Of a stretch of 64,000 nucleotides of DNA, positions 43,670 to 51,550 are shown in pieces. A model generated the notes under the pieces. That model had not been told where the DNA came from. It saw only the letters and a program-made list of their open reading frames with translations, and did not search any database. Source of the stretch: Actinocrispum wychmicini (GTDB lineage: Bacteria > Actinomycetota > Actinomycetes > Mycobacteriales > Pseudonocardiaceae); NCBI RefSeq assembly GCF_004345645.1, contig NZ_SLWS01000012.1:124001-188000 (forward strand), written 5' to 3'. How positions within the stretch are numbered: position 1 is the stretch's first letter; every line of letters starts with the position of its first letter. A program made the position numbers and the translations under genes.

Positions 43670-44462
43670 CAAGGAGTCGATGACCGCGAACGCGGTCACC
43701 GCGATCGCGTCGGCCGCGTCCCAGGGCGCCCAGGTGGTCTGCCTGCAGGAGTTGTTCTACGGCCCGTACTTCTGTCAGGTGCAGGACGCGGACTACTACT
43801 CCTACACCGAGCAGATCCCGGACGGGCCGACCACCAAGCTGATGCAGGAGGTCGCCAAGAGCCACGGGGTCGTGCTCGTCGTGCCGATGTACGAGGTGGA
43901 GCAGCCCGGGGTGTACTTCAACACCGCCGCCGTGATCGACGCCGACGGCACGTACCTCGGCATGCACCGCAAGAACCACATCCCGCAGGTGAAGGGCTTC
44001 TGGGAGAAGTTCTACTTCCGGCCGGGCAACCTCGGGTACCCGGTGTTCGACACCGCGGTCGGCCGGATCGGCGTGTACATCTGCTACGAGCGGCACTTCC
44101 CGGAGGGCTGGCGGGCGCTCGGCCTGGCGGGGGCGGAGATCGTGTTCAACCCGTCGGCGACGAGCCGTGGCCTGTCGGAGTACCTGTGGCGGCTGGAGCA
44201 GCCGGCGGCGGCCGTCGCGAACGAGTACTACGTGGGCACGATCAACCGCGTCGGTGTGGAACCGCTGGGCGACAACGACTTCTACGGGCAGTCGTACTTC
44301 GTGGACCCGCGTGGGCAGCTGGTCGGCGACGCGGCGTCGGACACCGAGGAGGAGGTCGTCGTCCGTGACCTGGACATGGACCGGCTCGCCGAGGTCCGCG
44401 ATCTGTGGGCGTTCTACCGCGACCGCCGGCCGGACACGTACGAGGGCCTGGTGAAGCCGTGA
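43620..44462 (+). CDS. pydC: Beta-ureidopropionase / N-carbamoyl-beta-alanine amidohydrolase
   Basis: A 280-residue nitrilase-superfamily hydrolase with the full triad: Glu44 (LQELFYG), Lys118 (MHRKNHIPQVKG) and Cys155 (GVYICYERHFPEG). The YFRPGNLGYPVF and NPSATSRGLSEYLW segments match beta-ureidopropionases. It releases beta-alanine, CO2 and NH3 from N-carbamoyl-beta-alanine. The GTG at 43620 has AGGAGG five bases upstream and lies 50 bases inside the end of the permease gene. Its TGA shares one base with the dihydropyrimidinase ATG. Confidence 0.94.
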   Translation: MPRTVRAGLVQQRWTGDKESMTANAVTAIASAASQGAQVVCLQELFYGPYFCQVQDADYYSYTEQIPDGPTTKLMQEVAKSHGVVLVVPMYEVEQPGVYFNTAAVIDADGTYLGMHRKNHIPQVKGFWEKFYFRPGNLGYPVFDTAVGRIGVYICYERHFPEGWRALGLAGAEIVFNPSATSRGLSEYLWRLEQPAAAVANEYYVGTINRVGVEPLGDNDFYGQSYFVDPRGQLVGDAASDTEEEVVVRDLDMDRLAEVRDLWAFYRDRRPDTYEGLVKP

Positions 44463-45847
44463 TGCGGACCCTCATCAAGGGCGGGACCGTGCTGTCGTCG
44501 ACGGGCGCGGTCGTGGCGGACGTCCTGGTCTCCGATGAGCGGATCGCGGCGCTGTCCGCCCCCGGGATCGCGTGGGAGGCGGACAAGGTCATCGACGCCG
44601 CGGGCAAGTACGTGCTGCCCGGCGGTATCGACGCGCACACCCACATGGAAATGCCGTTCGGCGGGACGTCGTCCCACGACACGTTCGCCACCGGCACGAC
44701 CGCGGCGGCGTGGGGTGGCACGACCACGATCATCGACTTCGCCGTGCAGGTCAAGGGCACCACCTTGCAGTCTACTTTGGACAAGTGGCACAGCAAGGCG
44801 GACGGCAACTGCGCGATCGACTACGCGTTCCACATGATCGTGTCCGACGTCAACGACACGTCGTTGAAGGAGATGCGGACGTGCATCGACGCGGGCGTGA
44901 ACAGCTTCAAGATGTTCATGGCGTATCCCGGCGTGTTCTACGCGACCGACGGCGAGATCCTGCGGGCGATGCAGCGCGCGGCGGACACCGGCGGCCTGGT
45001 CATGATGCACGCCGAGAACGGCATCGCGATCGACGAGCTGGTCGCGCAGGCGTTGGCGGCCGGGAAGACCGACCCGGTGCAGCACGGCCTGACCCGCCCG
45101 GCCGAGTTGGAGGGCGAGGCGACCTCTCGCGCGATCACCCTGGCGAAGGTCACGGGTTCGCCGCTGTACATCGTGCACCTGTCGGCCGCCGAGGCGCTCG
45201 CCGCGGTGGCGAACGCCCGCGACACCGGTCAGAACGTGTTCGCCGAGACGTGCCCGCAGTACCTCTACCTGTCCATTGAGGACCTGGCCAGGCCGGACTT
45301 CGAGGGCGCCAAGTACGTGGCCTCGCCGCCGTTGCGTCCTCGCGAACACCAGGCCTCGCTGTGGCGGGGGCTGCGGACCAACGACCTGTCGGTGGTGTCG
45401 ACCGACCACTGCCCGTTCTGCTTCAACGAGCAGAAGGAGCTGGGCCGGGACGACTTCTCGAAGATCCCGAACGGCATCCCCGGCGTGGAGCACCGGATGG
45501 ACCTGCTGCACCAAGGGGTGGTCGCCGGGGAGATCTCGCTGGCCAGATGGGTGGAGATCACCTCGACCACGCCGGCCCGGATGTTCGGCCTCTACCCTCG
45601 CAAGGGGGTGATCGCGCCGGGCTCGGACGCGGACATCGTGGTCTACGACCCGACGGCGACCCAGACGTTGTCGGCGGCCACCCATCACATGAACGTGGAC
45701 TACTCGGCGTACGAGGGGCTGGCGATCACCGGCAAGGTGGACACCGTGCTGTCCCGGGGCCGGGTCGTGGTGGCGGACAACGCCTTCCACGGCGCGACCG
45801 GACACGGGCGGTTCCTGACCCGTGACCTCTGCCAGTACCTGACCTAG
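44462..45847 (+). CDS. pydB: Dihydropyrimidinase / hydantoinase
   Basis: 461 residues, a binuclear-zinc amidohydrolase opening the dihydropyrimidine ring. Metal ligands are His59-x-His61 (DAHTHME), the carbamylated Lys151 (SFKMFMAYPG), His184 (MMHAENG), His240 (YIVHLSAAE) and Asp316 (STDHCPF). All are present. The ATG overlaps the beta-ureidopropionase stop, so ring opening and carbamoyl removal are co-translated. The frame runs back to 44405 but ATG 44462 gives the normal MRTLIKGGTV start. Confidence 0.95.
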   Translation: MRTLIKGGTVLSSTGAVVADVLVSDERIAALSAPGIAWEADKVIDAAGKYVLPGGIDAHTHMEMPFGGTSSHDTFATGTTAAAWGGTTTIIDFAVQVKGTTLQSTLDKWHSKADGNCAIDYAFHMIVSDVNDTSLKEMRTCIDAGVNSFKMFMAYPGVFYATDGEILRAMQRAADTGGLVMMHAENGIAIDELVAQALAAGKTDPVQHGLTRPAELEGEATSRAITLAKVTGSPLYIVHLSAAEALAAVANARDTGQNVFAETCPQYLYLSIEDLARPDFEGAKYVASPPLRPREHQASLWRGLRTNDLSVVSTDHCPFCFNEQKELGRDDFSKIPNGIPGVEHRMDLLHQGVVAGEISLARWVEITSTTPARMFGLYPRKGVIAPGSDADIVVYDPTATQTLSAATHHMNVDYSAYEGLAITGKVDTVLSRGRVVVADNAFHGATGHGRFLTRDLCQYLT

Positions 45848-45856
45848 GAGCGATCG

Positions 45857-46846
45857 ATGGATTTCGGCGTTGTGCTGCAGACCGACCCGCCGGCCGGCGA
45901 GGTCGTCCGGCTGATGAAGGTGGCCGAGGACAAGGGCTTCACCTACGGCTGGACGTTCGACTCGGTGGTGCTGTGGCAGGAGCCGTTCGTCATCTACTCG
46001 CAGATCCTGGCGAACACCACGGGCCTGACCGTGGGGCCGATGGTGACCAACCCGAGCACCCGCGACTGGTCGGTCACCGCGTCCCTGTTCGCCACGCTGA
46101 ACGACATGTTCGGCAACCGGACGGTGTGCGGGATCGGCCGCGGCGACTCGGCCCGGCGGGTGATCGGCCAGCAGCCGGCGAACCTGGCGTACCTGCGGGA
46201 CGCCATGCACGTGATCCGGGAACTGGCCGAGGGCCGCGAGGTGGAGCACCACGGCACCCCGGTGCGGATCCCGTGGGTGCAGGACGGGCGGCTGCCGGTC
46301 TGGATGGCCGCGTACGGTCCGAAGGCGTTGAAGCTGGTCGGCGAACACGCCGACGGCTTCATCCTGCAGACCGCGGACCCGGCGATCACCCGGTGGACGA
46401 TCGGCTCGGTCCGGCAGGCGGCCGAGGAGGCGGGCCGTGACCCGGCGTCGATCACGATCTGCGTGGCCGCCCCGGCCTACGTCGGCGACGACGTCGCGCA
46501 CCAGCGCGACCAGCTCCGGTGGTTCGGCGGAATGGTCGGCAACCACGTCGCGGACCTGGTGGGCCGGTACGGCGACTCGGGTCCGGTGCCGCACGAGCTG
46601 ACCGACTACATCAAGGGCCGGCAGGCGTACGACTACTCGCACCACGGCCGGGCGGGGAATCCGTCCACGGACTTCGTGCCCGACCAGATCGTGGACCGGT
46701 TCTGCCTGGTGGGCCCGGCGTCGGCCCACATCGACCGCCTGCAGGAGCTGAAAGAACTCGGGGTGGACCAGTTCTCCCTCTATCTGATGCACGACCAGCG
46801 CGAGGAGACCCTGAACGCGTACGGGCAGATCGTGGCCAAGATCTGA
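45857..46846 (+). CDS. LLM-class F420-dependent oxidoreductase in the pyrimidine operon
   Basis: A 329-residue luciferase-like barrel protein: MDFGVVLQTDPPAGEVVRLM at the start, VGPMVTNPSTRDWSVTASLFATL and GIGRGDSARRVIG for the cofactor site, and KGRQAYDYSHHG near the end. It begins nine bases after dihydropyrimidinase, behind GGAG, so it is part of the operon. Uracil first has to be reduced to dihydrouracil, normally by an FAD/FMN/iron-sulfur dihydropyrimidine dehydrogenase, which is not in the window. A role for this enzyme in that step is an inference. It ends at a strong terminator. Confidence 0.92.
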   Translation: MDFGVVLQTDPPAGEVVRLMKVAEDKGFTYGWTFDSVVLWQEPFVIYSQILANTTGLTVGPMVTNPSTRDWSVTASLFATLNDMFGNRTVCGIGRGDSARRVIGQQPANLAYLRDAMHVIRELAEGREVEHHGTPVRIPWVQDGRLPVWMAAYGPKALKLVGEHADGFILQTADPAITRWTIGSVRQAAEEAGRDPASITICVAAPAYVGDDVAHQRDQLRWFGGMVGNHVADLVGRYGDSGPVPHELTDYIKGRQAYDYSHHGRAGNPSTDFVPDQIVDRFCLVGPASAHIDRLQELKELGVDQFSLYLMHDQREETLNAYGQIVAKI

Positions 46847-46855
46847 ACCATCCGG

Positions 46856-46895
46856 GGGTCGTGGCCGACCGGGCTCCCCCGGGCGGCCGCGACCC
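46856..46895. terminator. Terminator of the pyrimidine operon
   Basis: GGGTCGTGGCC pairs with GGCCGCGACCC (one T-G wobble), with an inner CCGGG/CCCGG stem. It lies between the F420-type gene and the convergent 71-residue gene. Confidence 0.75.
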
Positions 46896-46897
46896 GT

Positions 46898-47113
46898 TCA
46901 CTCCGGCTTGGCGTCCAGTTCGGACAAGGCCTTGGTGGCCAGCGAGATGACCTGGCGGAGGTTCTCCCGGCCCAGGATGAGCACGTACTCGTCGGCGTTG
47001 CCGAAGTACAGCATCGCTTGCTGGTTCAGCAGATCCGTCTCCTGGCGCATGGTCACGTCCTGTCCCAGCTCCACCCAGGACTCGACGGACACGCCGCTCG
47101 AATTCAAGGCCAT
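46898..47113 (-). CDS. Small conserved-looking protein divergent from the XRE regulator
   Basis: A 71-residue protein with balanced charge: SVESWVELGQDVTMRQETDL, then LYFGNADEYVLILGRENLRQVISLATKALSEL. It looks like a small alpha/beta fold with a terminal helix. I recognise no family. The ATG at 47113 lies beside two strong palindromes shared with the XRE gene, so it is probably regulated with it and may be a partner in the XRE/DUF397 switch. Confidence 0.7.
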   Translation of the reverse strand: MALNSSGVSVESWVELGQDVTMRQETDLLNQQAMLYFGNADEYVLILGRENLRQVISLATKALSELDAKPE

Positions 47114-47145
47114 GGTCCCGACCCCTCGATCACGTATGGTGGTCC

Positions 47146-47170
47146 CTCTAGGGCGACGGTCGCGCTAGAG
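47146..47170. promoter_or_regulatory. Operator palindrome 1 of the XRE/DUF397 locus
   Basis: CTCTAGGGCGAC at 47146-47157 pairs at 11 of 12 positions with 47159-47170 around one central base. It is one of two similar dyads in the 145-base divergent gap. Confidence 0.65.
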
Positions 47171-47173
47171 GTA

Positions 47174-47198
47174 GAGTAGCGCGACAGTCGCCCTAGAG
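47174..47198. promoter_or_regulatory. Operator palindrome 2 of the XRE/DUF397 locus
   Basis: Its right half (47187-47198, GTCGCCCTAGAG) repeats the site-1 half exactly in inverted form; the left half matches at 8 of 12. Centres of the two sites are 28 bases apart (47158 and 47186). Confidence 0.55.
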
Positions 47199-47258
47199 CC
47201 TTGACCCTTTCGAGTGAGACCTGTCCTCGTCGAGCCTGGAGAATGGAGGCGTCCCGGG

Positions 47259-48128
47259 ATGGGGCGAGCCCGCCAGACGTTCGAGCGTCGACAACTGGGC
47301 CTCACCCTCCGCCGCCTGCGCGACCAGGCCACCGAGACCCAGCAGGCGGCGGCCGACGCGATCGGCCGGGTCCGCTCCCGGATCGTCGAACTGGAAGAGG
47401 GCAAGGGCACCCTCAACCAGGAGGACCTGGCGAGGCTGCTCGACTTCTACGGGGTCTCCCCGGCCGCCCGCGAGACCGTACTCGCGTTGGGCGCCAAGGC
47501 CCGCAGGCGGCAGCGCAGCCGGCCGTACACCGACCTGCTGCCGGACTCCCATCTCCGGTTCGCCGACCTCGAGGTGAGCGCCACCGAGATCCGGTGCTAC
47601 GAGTCGAGTCTCGTTCCCGGCCTGTTGCAGAGCCCCGCGTACGTCCGGGCGATCATCGAGGACGGCGACGGCATCTGGTGGGAGCCATCGGATCCGGAGC
47701 CGGACGAGCGGATCTCGTTCCGAATGGACCGCCAGGAGAAAACGCTGTACGGCGACACCCACAAGAGCTTCTGGTTCGTGATCGGCGAGGAGGCGTTACG
47801 CGCCAACGTGGCCGGCCCGGACGTGATGCGGGAACAGCTCCGGCACATCCAGAAACTCTGTGACGAACGCCCGGATCTCACCGTCCAGGTCCTGCCACAG
47901 GGCACGCCGAGCAACCCGATCCGCGGCGGCGCCTTCACCTTGTTCGACTTCGCCGGCGCAGCGCCCCCAGTCGGCGTCTACTCCGTCGTGTTCGGATCGG
48001 AACTGTACTTCGACGAGCCAAGTGACACCGCGTCTCTGCGGCGCGCCTTCGCCCGGCTGAGCGACCAACTGGCACTGGACCCGATAGAGTCCGCACGACT
48101 GATCGGTTCCATCGCAGAGGCGGTCTGA
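47259..48128 (+). CDS. XRE-type regulator with DUF5753 (Scr1-like)
   Basis: A 289-residue regulator of the large actinobacterial XRE-DUF5753 family. The N-terminal helix-turn-helix is LGLTLRRLRDQATETQQAAA and GRVRSRIVELEEGKGTLNQ; the C-terminal DUF5753 sensor region begins near FADLEVSATEIRCYESSLVPGLLQSPAYVRA and contains LTVQVLPQGTPSNPIRGGAF. Such genes are typically followed by DUF397 genes, as here with a one-base gap, and the pair resembles a regulator/anti-regulator (toxin-antitoxin-like) module linked to development. ATG 47259 has GGAGG about ten bases upstream. Confidence 0.93.
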   Translation: MGRARQTFERRQLGLTLRRLRDQATETQQAAADAIGRVRSRIVELEEGKGTLNQEDLARLLDFYGVSPAARETVLALGAKARRRQRSRPYTDLLPDSHLRFADLEVSATEIRCYESSLVPGLLQSPAYVRAIIEDGDGIWWEPSDPEPDERISFRMDRQEKTLYGDTHKSFWFVIGEEALRANVAGPDVMREQLRHIQKLCDERPDLTVQVLPQGTPSNPIRGGAFTLFDFAGAAPPVGVYSVVFGSELYFDEPSDTASLRRAFARLSDQLALDPIESARLIGSIAEAV

Positions 48129-48129
48129 G

Positions 48130-48345
48130 ATGCGCGCAGCCGCGTCCGGCACGTGGTTCACCAGTTCGTTCAGCGGGTCCAGCGGCGCCAACTGCGTCGA
48201 GGTGCGGTTCACCGGCACGGATGTCCAGGTGCGCGACTCGAAGAACCGCGGCGGCCCCCAGGTCCAATTTGGAGCCGGTGCCTGGTCGGGCTTCGTGTCG
48301 ATTGTGCCCGGTCACGCCGCCGACGAATTCGGGGCGGCGCCCTGA
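48130..48345 (+). CDS. DUF397 protein, first copy
   Basis: A 71-residue member of DUF397, small partners of XRE-DUF5753 regulators. It shows WFTSSFSGSSGANCVEVRFT and VQVRDSKNRGGPQVQFGAGAW with the conserved SSxSG, CVEV and VRDSK motifs. The gene starts one base after the regulator stop. A second, shorter copy follows about 130 bases later; a 60-base core of the two genes is almost identical, so one arose from the other. An extra C-terminal tail distinguishes this copy. Confidence 0.92.
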   Translation: MRAAASGTWFTSSFSGSSGANCVEVRFTGTDVQVRDSKNRGGPQVQFGAGAWSGFVSIVPGHAADEFGAAP

Positions 48346-48477
48346 CCCACCGCGGATGTGGACCGCGCGTCGAACAGGTCAGCGGCAGTCCGGTATCGTC
48401 CACGCAACGATCCGCCGGTGGTACGCAACGTTCTGCTACTGGGTCGTCACATCCGGTGGCACGACAGAGGTGGGCTG

Positions 48478-48669
48478 ATGCGCGGACAGGGGGATGGCAT
48501 GGGGTGGCGGAAGAGTTCGTACAGCGGCACCGCAGGGGCCAACTGCGTCGAGGTGCGGTTCACCGGCACGGGTGTCCACGTGCGCGACTCGAAGAACCGG
48601 CCAGGCCCGATCGTCCACTTCGGACCGGCTGCCTGGCGGGGCTTCCTGGACAGCGGCCAGTCCAGGTAG
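48478..48669 (+). CDS. DUF397 protein, second copy
   Basis: A 63-residue DUF397 protein: WRKSSYSGTAGANCVEVRFT and VHVRDSKNRPGPIVHFGPAAW. The ATG at 48478 has AGAGGTGGG upstream; the frame is open from 48358 but only as run-in. The WRKSSYSG start is the consensus form, so this looks like the more typical copy. The 132-base space between the two copies holds no clear gene. It ends five bases before the stop of the convergent PPK2 gene. Confidence 0.9.
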   Translation: MRGQGDGMGWRKSSYSGTAGANCVEVRFTGTGVHVRDSKNRPGPIVHFGPAAWRGFLDSGQSR

Positions 48670-48674
48670 GACGG

Positions 48675-49520
48675 TCAGGAGCGTAGCCGGGCCAGTTCGG
48701 CGGCGACGTCGAAGTCCGGTTCCGGGTAGGACAGATCGAGGTCCTGCAGGGTTTCCAGCAGGATCTCGGACACCGCCCAGTTGCGGTACCACTTGTGGTC
48801 GGACGGCACCACGTACCAGGGCGCCGCGTCACTGTCCGTACGGACGAGGGCCTCGGCGTACGCCTTCTGGTAGTCGTCCCATTTGGCCCGCGCGTCCAGG
48901 TCGCCGGGGTTGTACTTCCAGGTCTTCTCCGGCCGCTGCAGCCGGGCCGCCAGCCGGTTGAGCTGTTCCTCGGGCGAGATGTGCAGGAAGCACTTGACGA
49001 CCGCGGTGCCGGAGGCCGTGAGTTCCGCCTCGAAGGCGTTGATCTGGTTGTACCGCTCCCGCCACACGTCCTCTGGCACGAGCTCGTCGACCCGGGCGAC
49101 CAACACGTCCTCGTAGTGCGACCGGTCGAACACGCCGATCATGCCCGGTCCGGGCAGTGCGCGGCGGACCCGCCAGAGGAAGTCGTGCCGCAGCTCGGCC
49201 CGGGTCGGCTTCTTGAACGAGTGGATGTGCAGTCCCTGCGGGTTCACCAGGCCGCAGGCGTGCCGAATGGTGCCGCCCTTGCCTGACGTGTCCATGCCCT
49301 GCAGGACCAGCAGCACCCGGTGGGACGCGCCCGCGTACAGGGTCTCCTGCAGGGCGTCGAGCTTCTGGCCGGTGCTGACCAGCTGTTTGGCCGCGTTGGA
49401 CTTGGAACGCGGACCGACCGGCAGGTCGTCCGGTTTGTCGCTGAACACCTTGGTCGGCTTGGTGGCCGGGTCGAGACCCTGGCGCACCCGCAGCGCCTCC
49501 CGTACGCGATCGTGGCCCAT
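48675..49520 (-). CDS. ppk2: Polyphosphate kinase 2 family protein
   Basis: A 281-residue PPK2 enzyme, which phosphorylates nucleoside mono- or diphosphates with polyphosphate. The Walker A is LQGMDTSGKGG (residues 73-83), the Walker B region is VFDRSHYEDVLVARV with Asp132 and Arg133, and the lid contains LARLQRPEKTWKYNPGDLDARAKW. This one-domain form fits the PPK2 class I/III type; which nucleotide is used cannot be told. It is a single-gene unit on the minus strand, convergent with the DUF397 gene. Confidence 0.94.
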   Translation of the reverse strand: MGHDRVREALRVRQGLDPATKPTKVFSDKPDDLPVGPRSKSNAAKQLVSTGQKLDALQETLYAGASHRVLLVLQGMDTSGKGGTIRHACGLVNPQGLHIHSFKKPTRAELRHDFLWRVRRALPGPGMIGVFDRSHYEDVLVARVDELVPEDVWRERYNQINAFEAELTASGTAVVKCFLHISPEEQLNRLAARLQRPEKTWKYNPGDLDARAKWDDYQKAYAEALVRTDSDAAPWYVVPSDHKWYRNWAVSEILLETLQDLDLSYPEPDFDVAAELARLRS

Positions 49521-49674
49521 CAGCTGAGCCTATCGATCGAGGTCCACTGTAGATGATCGAACACGCGGTTGGACAACAATCGAATGCCCAATGCCCTGAT
49601 CACGCAATGAATCGACACAGTACGCAATACCCAGCGGATGAAATCGACGTCCTTCAGCATTTAACCTATCGGGT

Positions 49675-50898
49675 ATGACGCTGACCGCGGACGCCGCCAC
49701 CACATCGGCCGAGTACATCGCGCTCGACGAGCGCTGGAGCACGCACAACTACCATCCGCTGCCGGTGGTCATCGCCGAGGCCGAGGGCGCCTGGGTGACC
49801 GACGTGCGCGGACGCCGCTACCTGGACTTCCTGGCCGGGTACTCGGCGCTGAACTTCGGCCACCGCCACCCGGACCTGGTCGCGGCCGCGCACGCCCAGC
49901 TGGACCGGCTGACGTTGACCAGCCGCGCGTTCCACCACGACCAGATGGGCCTGTTCTGCCGTGAGCTGGCCGAGCTGACCGGCACCGAGATGGTGCTGCC
50001 GATGAACTCCGGCGCCGAAGCCGTCGAGTCCGCGGTGAAGGTCGCCCGCAAGTGGGCCTACCAGGTGAAAGGTGTCCCCGCCGGGACGGCGGAGATCGTG
50101 GTCGCCGGCTCGAACTTCCACGGCCGCACCACCACGATCGTGTCGTTCTCCACCGACGAGGTGGCCCGCCGGGACTTCGGCCCGTTCACCCCGGGTTTCC
50201 GGGTGGTGGAGTACGGCGACGCGGACGCGATCCGGAACGCGGTCACCGACCGGACCGCGGCCGTGCTGATCGAGCCGATCCAGGGCGAGGCCGGCGTGAT
50301 CGTGCCACCGGACGGCTACCTGCGGGCGATCCGCCAGATCTGCGACGACAACCAGGTGCTGTTCATCGCCGACGAGATCCAGTCCGGCCTGGCCCGTACC
50401 GGCGAGTTGCTCGCGAGCGACCACGAGGGTGTCCGCGCCGACCTGTACACGCTGGGCAAAGCGCTCGGCGGCGGCATCATGCCGGTGTCGGCGGTGGTCG
50501 GCCGACGGGACGTGCTCGGCGTGCTGCGTCCCGGCGAGCACGGCTCCACCTTCGGCGGCAACCCCCTGGCGTGCGCGATCGGCCGGGCGGTCATCAAACT
50601 CCTGGCGACCGGCGAGTTCCAGGAAAGGTCCCGCGAGCTCGGCAAGTACCTGCACAGCCGGCTCAACGAGCTCGACGGCGTCACTTCGGTGCGTGGCCGT
50701 GGGCTGTGGGCCGGTGTCGAGATCGCCCCGGGCGGCCTGACCGGCAGGCAGGCCTCCGAGGCCCTCGCCGAACGCGGTGTGCTGTGCAAGGAAACGCAGG
50801 ACACCACCCTGCGGGTCGCCCCGCCGCTGGTGATCACCCGCGACGAGATCGACCTGGGTGTCACGGCACTGGCTGAAGTACTTGGCGCCAACGGCTGA
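49675..50898 (+). CDS. rocD: Ornithine aminotransferase
   Basis: A 407-residue class III PLP transaminase. Landmarks are STHNYHPLPVVIAEAEGAWV, MNSGAEAVESAVKVARKWAY, FIADEIQSGLARTG and the Schiff-base Lys in LYTLGKALGGGIMPVSAVVG; the overall match is to ornithine-delta-aminotransferase, which converts ornithine to glutamate semialdehyde. A 154-base, lower-GC gap with repeated CAAT-like motifs lies before it and could hold Lrp-type sites; I see no gene there. Its last 38 bases overlap the convergent ceramidase-like gene. Confidence 0.93.
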   Translation: MTLTADAATTSAEYIALDERWSTHNYHPLPVVIAEAEGAWVTDVRGRRYLDFLAGYSALNFGHRHPDLVAAAHAQLDRLTLTSRAFHHDQMGLFCRELAELTGTEMVLPMNSGAEAVESAVKVARKWAYQVKGVPAGTAEIVVAGSNFHGRTTTIVSFSTDEVARRDFGPFTPGFRVVEYGDADAIRNAVTDRTAAVLIEPIQGEAGVIVPPDGYLRAIRQICDDNQVLFIADEIQSGLARTGELLASDHEGVRADLYTLGKALGGGIMPVSAVVGRRDVLGVLRPGEHGSTFGGNPLACAIGRAVIKLLATGEFQERSRELGKYLHSRLNELDGVTSVRGRGLWAGVEIAPGGLTGRQASEALAERGVLCKETQDTTLRVAPPLVITRDEIDLGVTALAEVLGANG

Positions 50899-51550
50899 CC
50901 GCGGCGTACGTCACCACATAGAGCACCAGCCCGTTGAGCAGGTGCCAGATGTAGTGCGACCCGATCGGCATCTGGGCACACATCGGCTCATCGAGCGTCC
51001 GCGCGGTGAGTGACACAGCGAAGATCAAGGCGGCCGTCACGTACCAACGCCAGTGCGGCCGCCTCTCCGCGTGGTCGGAGTAGAACAGCAACCCGGCCAG
51101 CACCAACAACCCGATCAACGCGGACAGGTACATCCCCGGCAACCCGGGTATCAAGCTGACCAAAGCGGTGAACGCGAGAAAGACAGGCGCCCCCAACCAG
51201 GCCCGACGCCACGGCAGCCCCCAGTAAAGCCTGGGCCACAAGGCGATGAAGTACACCATGTACACACCAATGGACCCACTGTCCGCCACCAGTCCCCACC
51301 GCGTGGCCGTGGTGTGAAACGCACTGCTGCCGGCAAAGATCAAAAAGATCATCGCCGGCAACGCGTACAACTCCCCCGCAGGCCGCCCAACCCCCCTCGA
51401 AGCCCGCCGAACCAGCACCCAAGCAGCCACCGCCGCGACCAAGAACGACACATTGCTCACCGCGTTGAGCGGCTCACTCCAAAACGACCCATCCGTCCGC
51501 TCACAGTAATTGTCGATGTAGTCGACACCCGGCACAGTCAGCACGAACAC
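50861..51550 (-). CDS. Ceramidase-like (alkaline phytoceramidase family) membrane protein
   Basis: A 229-residue protein with about seven membrane helices. It has the CREST-superfamily landmarks DNYCERTDGSFWSEPLNAVSN, GSSAFHTTATRWG with the metal His and ASP, and GSHYIWHLLNG with two late His, consistent with the zinc-binding active site of alkaline ceramidases. Bacterial relatives probably act on membrane lipids or are amide hydrolases of unknown substrate. The GTG start has no good Shine-Dalgarno and lies at the border of a long C-rich repetitive region, which could affect its promoter. Confidence 0.85.
   Translation of the reverse strand: MFVLTVPGVDYIDNYCERTDGSFWSEPLNAVSNVSFLVAAVAAWVLVRRASRGVGRPAGELYALPAMIFLIFAGSSAFHTTATRWGLVADSGSIGVYMVYFIALWPRLYWGLPWRRAWLGAPVFLAFTALVSLIPGLPGMYLSALIGLLVLAGLLFYSDHAERRPHWRWYVTAALIFAVSLTARTLDEPMCAQMPIGSHYIWHLLNGLVLYVVTYAAVSRWRQVLQPVP

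Noticed and set aside
49530..49748. Minus-strand frame in the gap before rocD
   Set aside because: Overlaps the real start of rocD and has poor codon bias.
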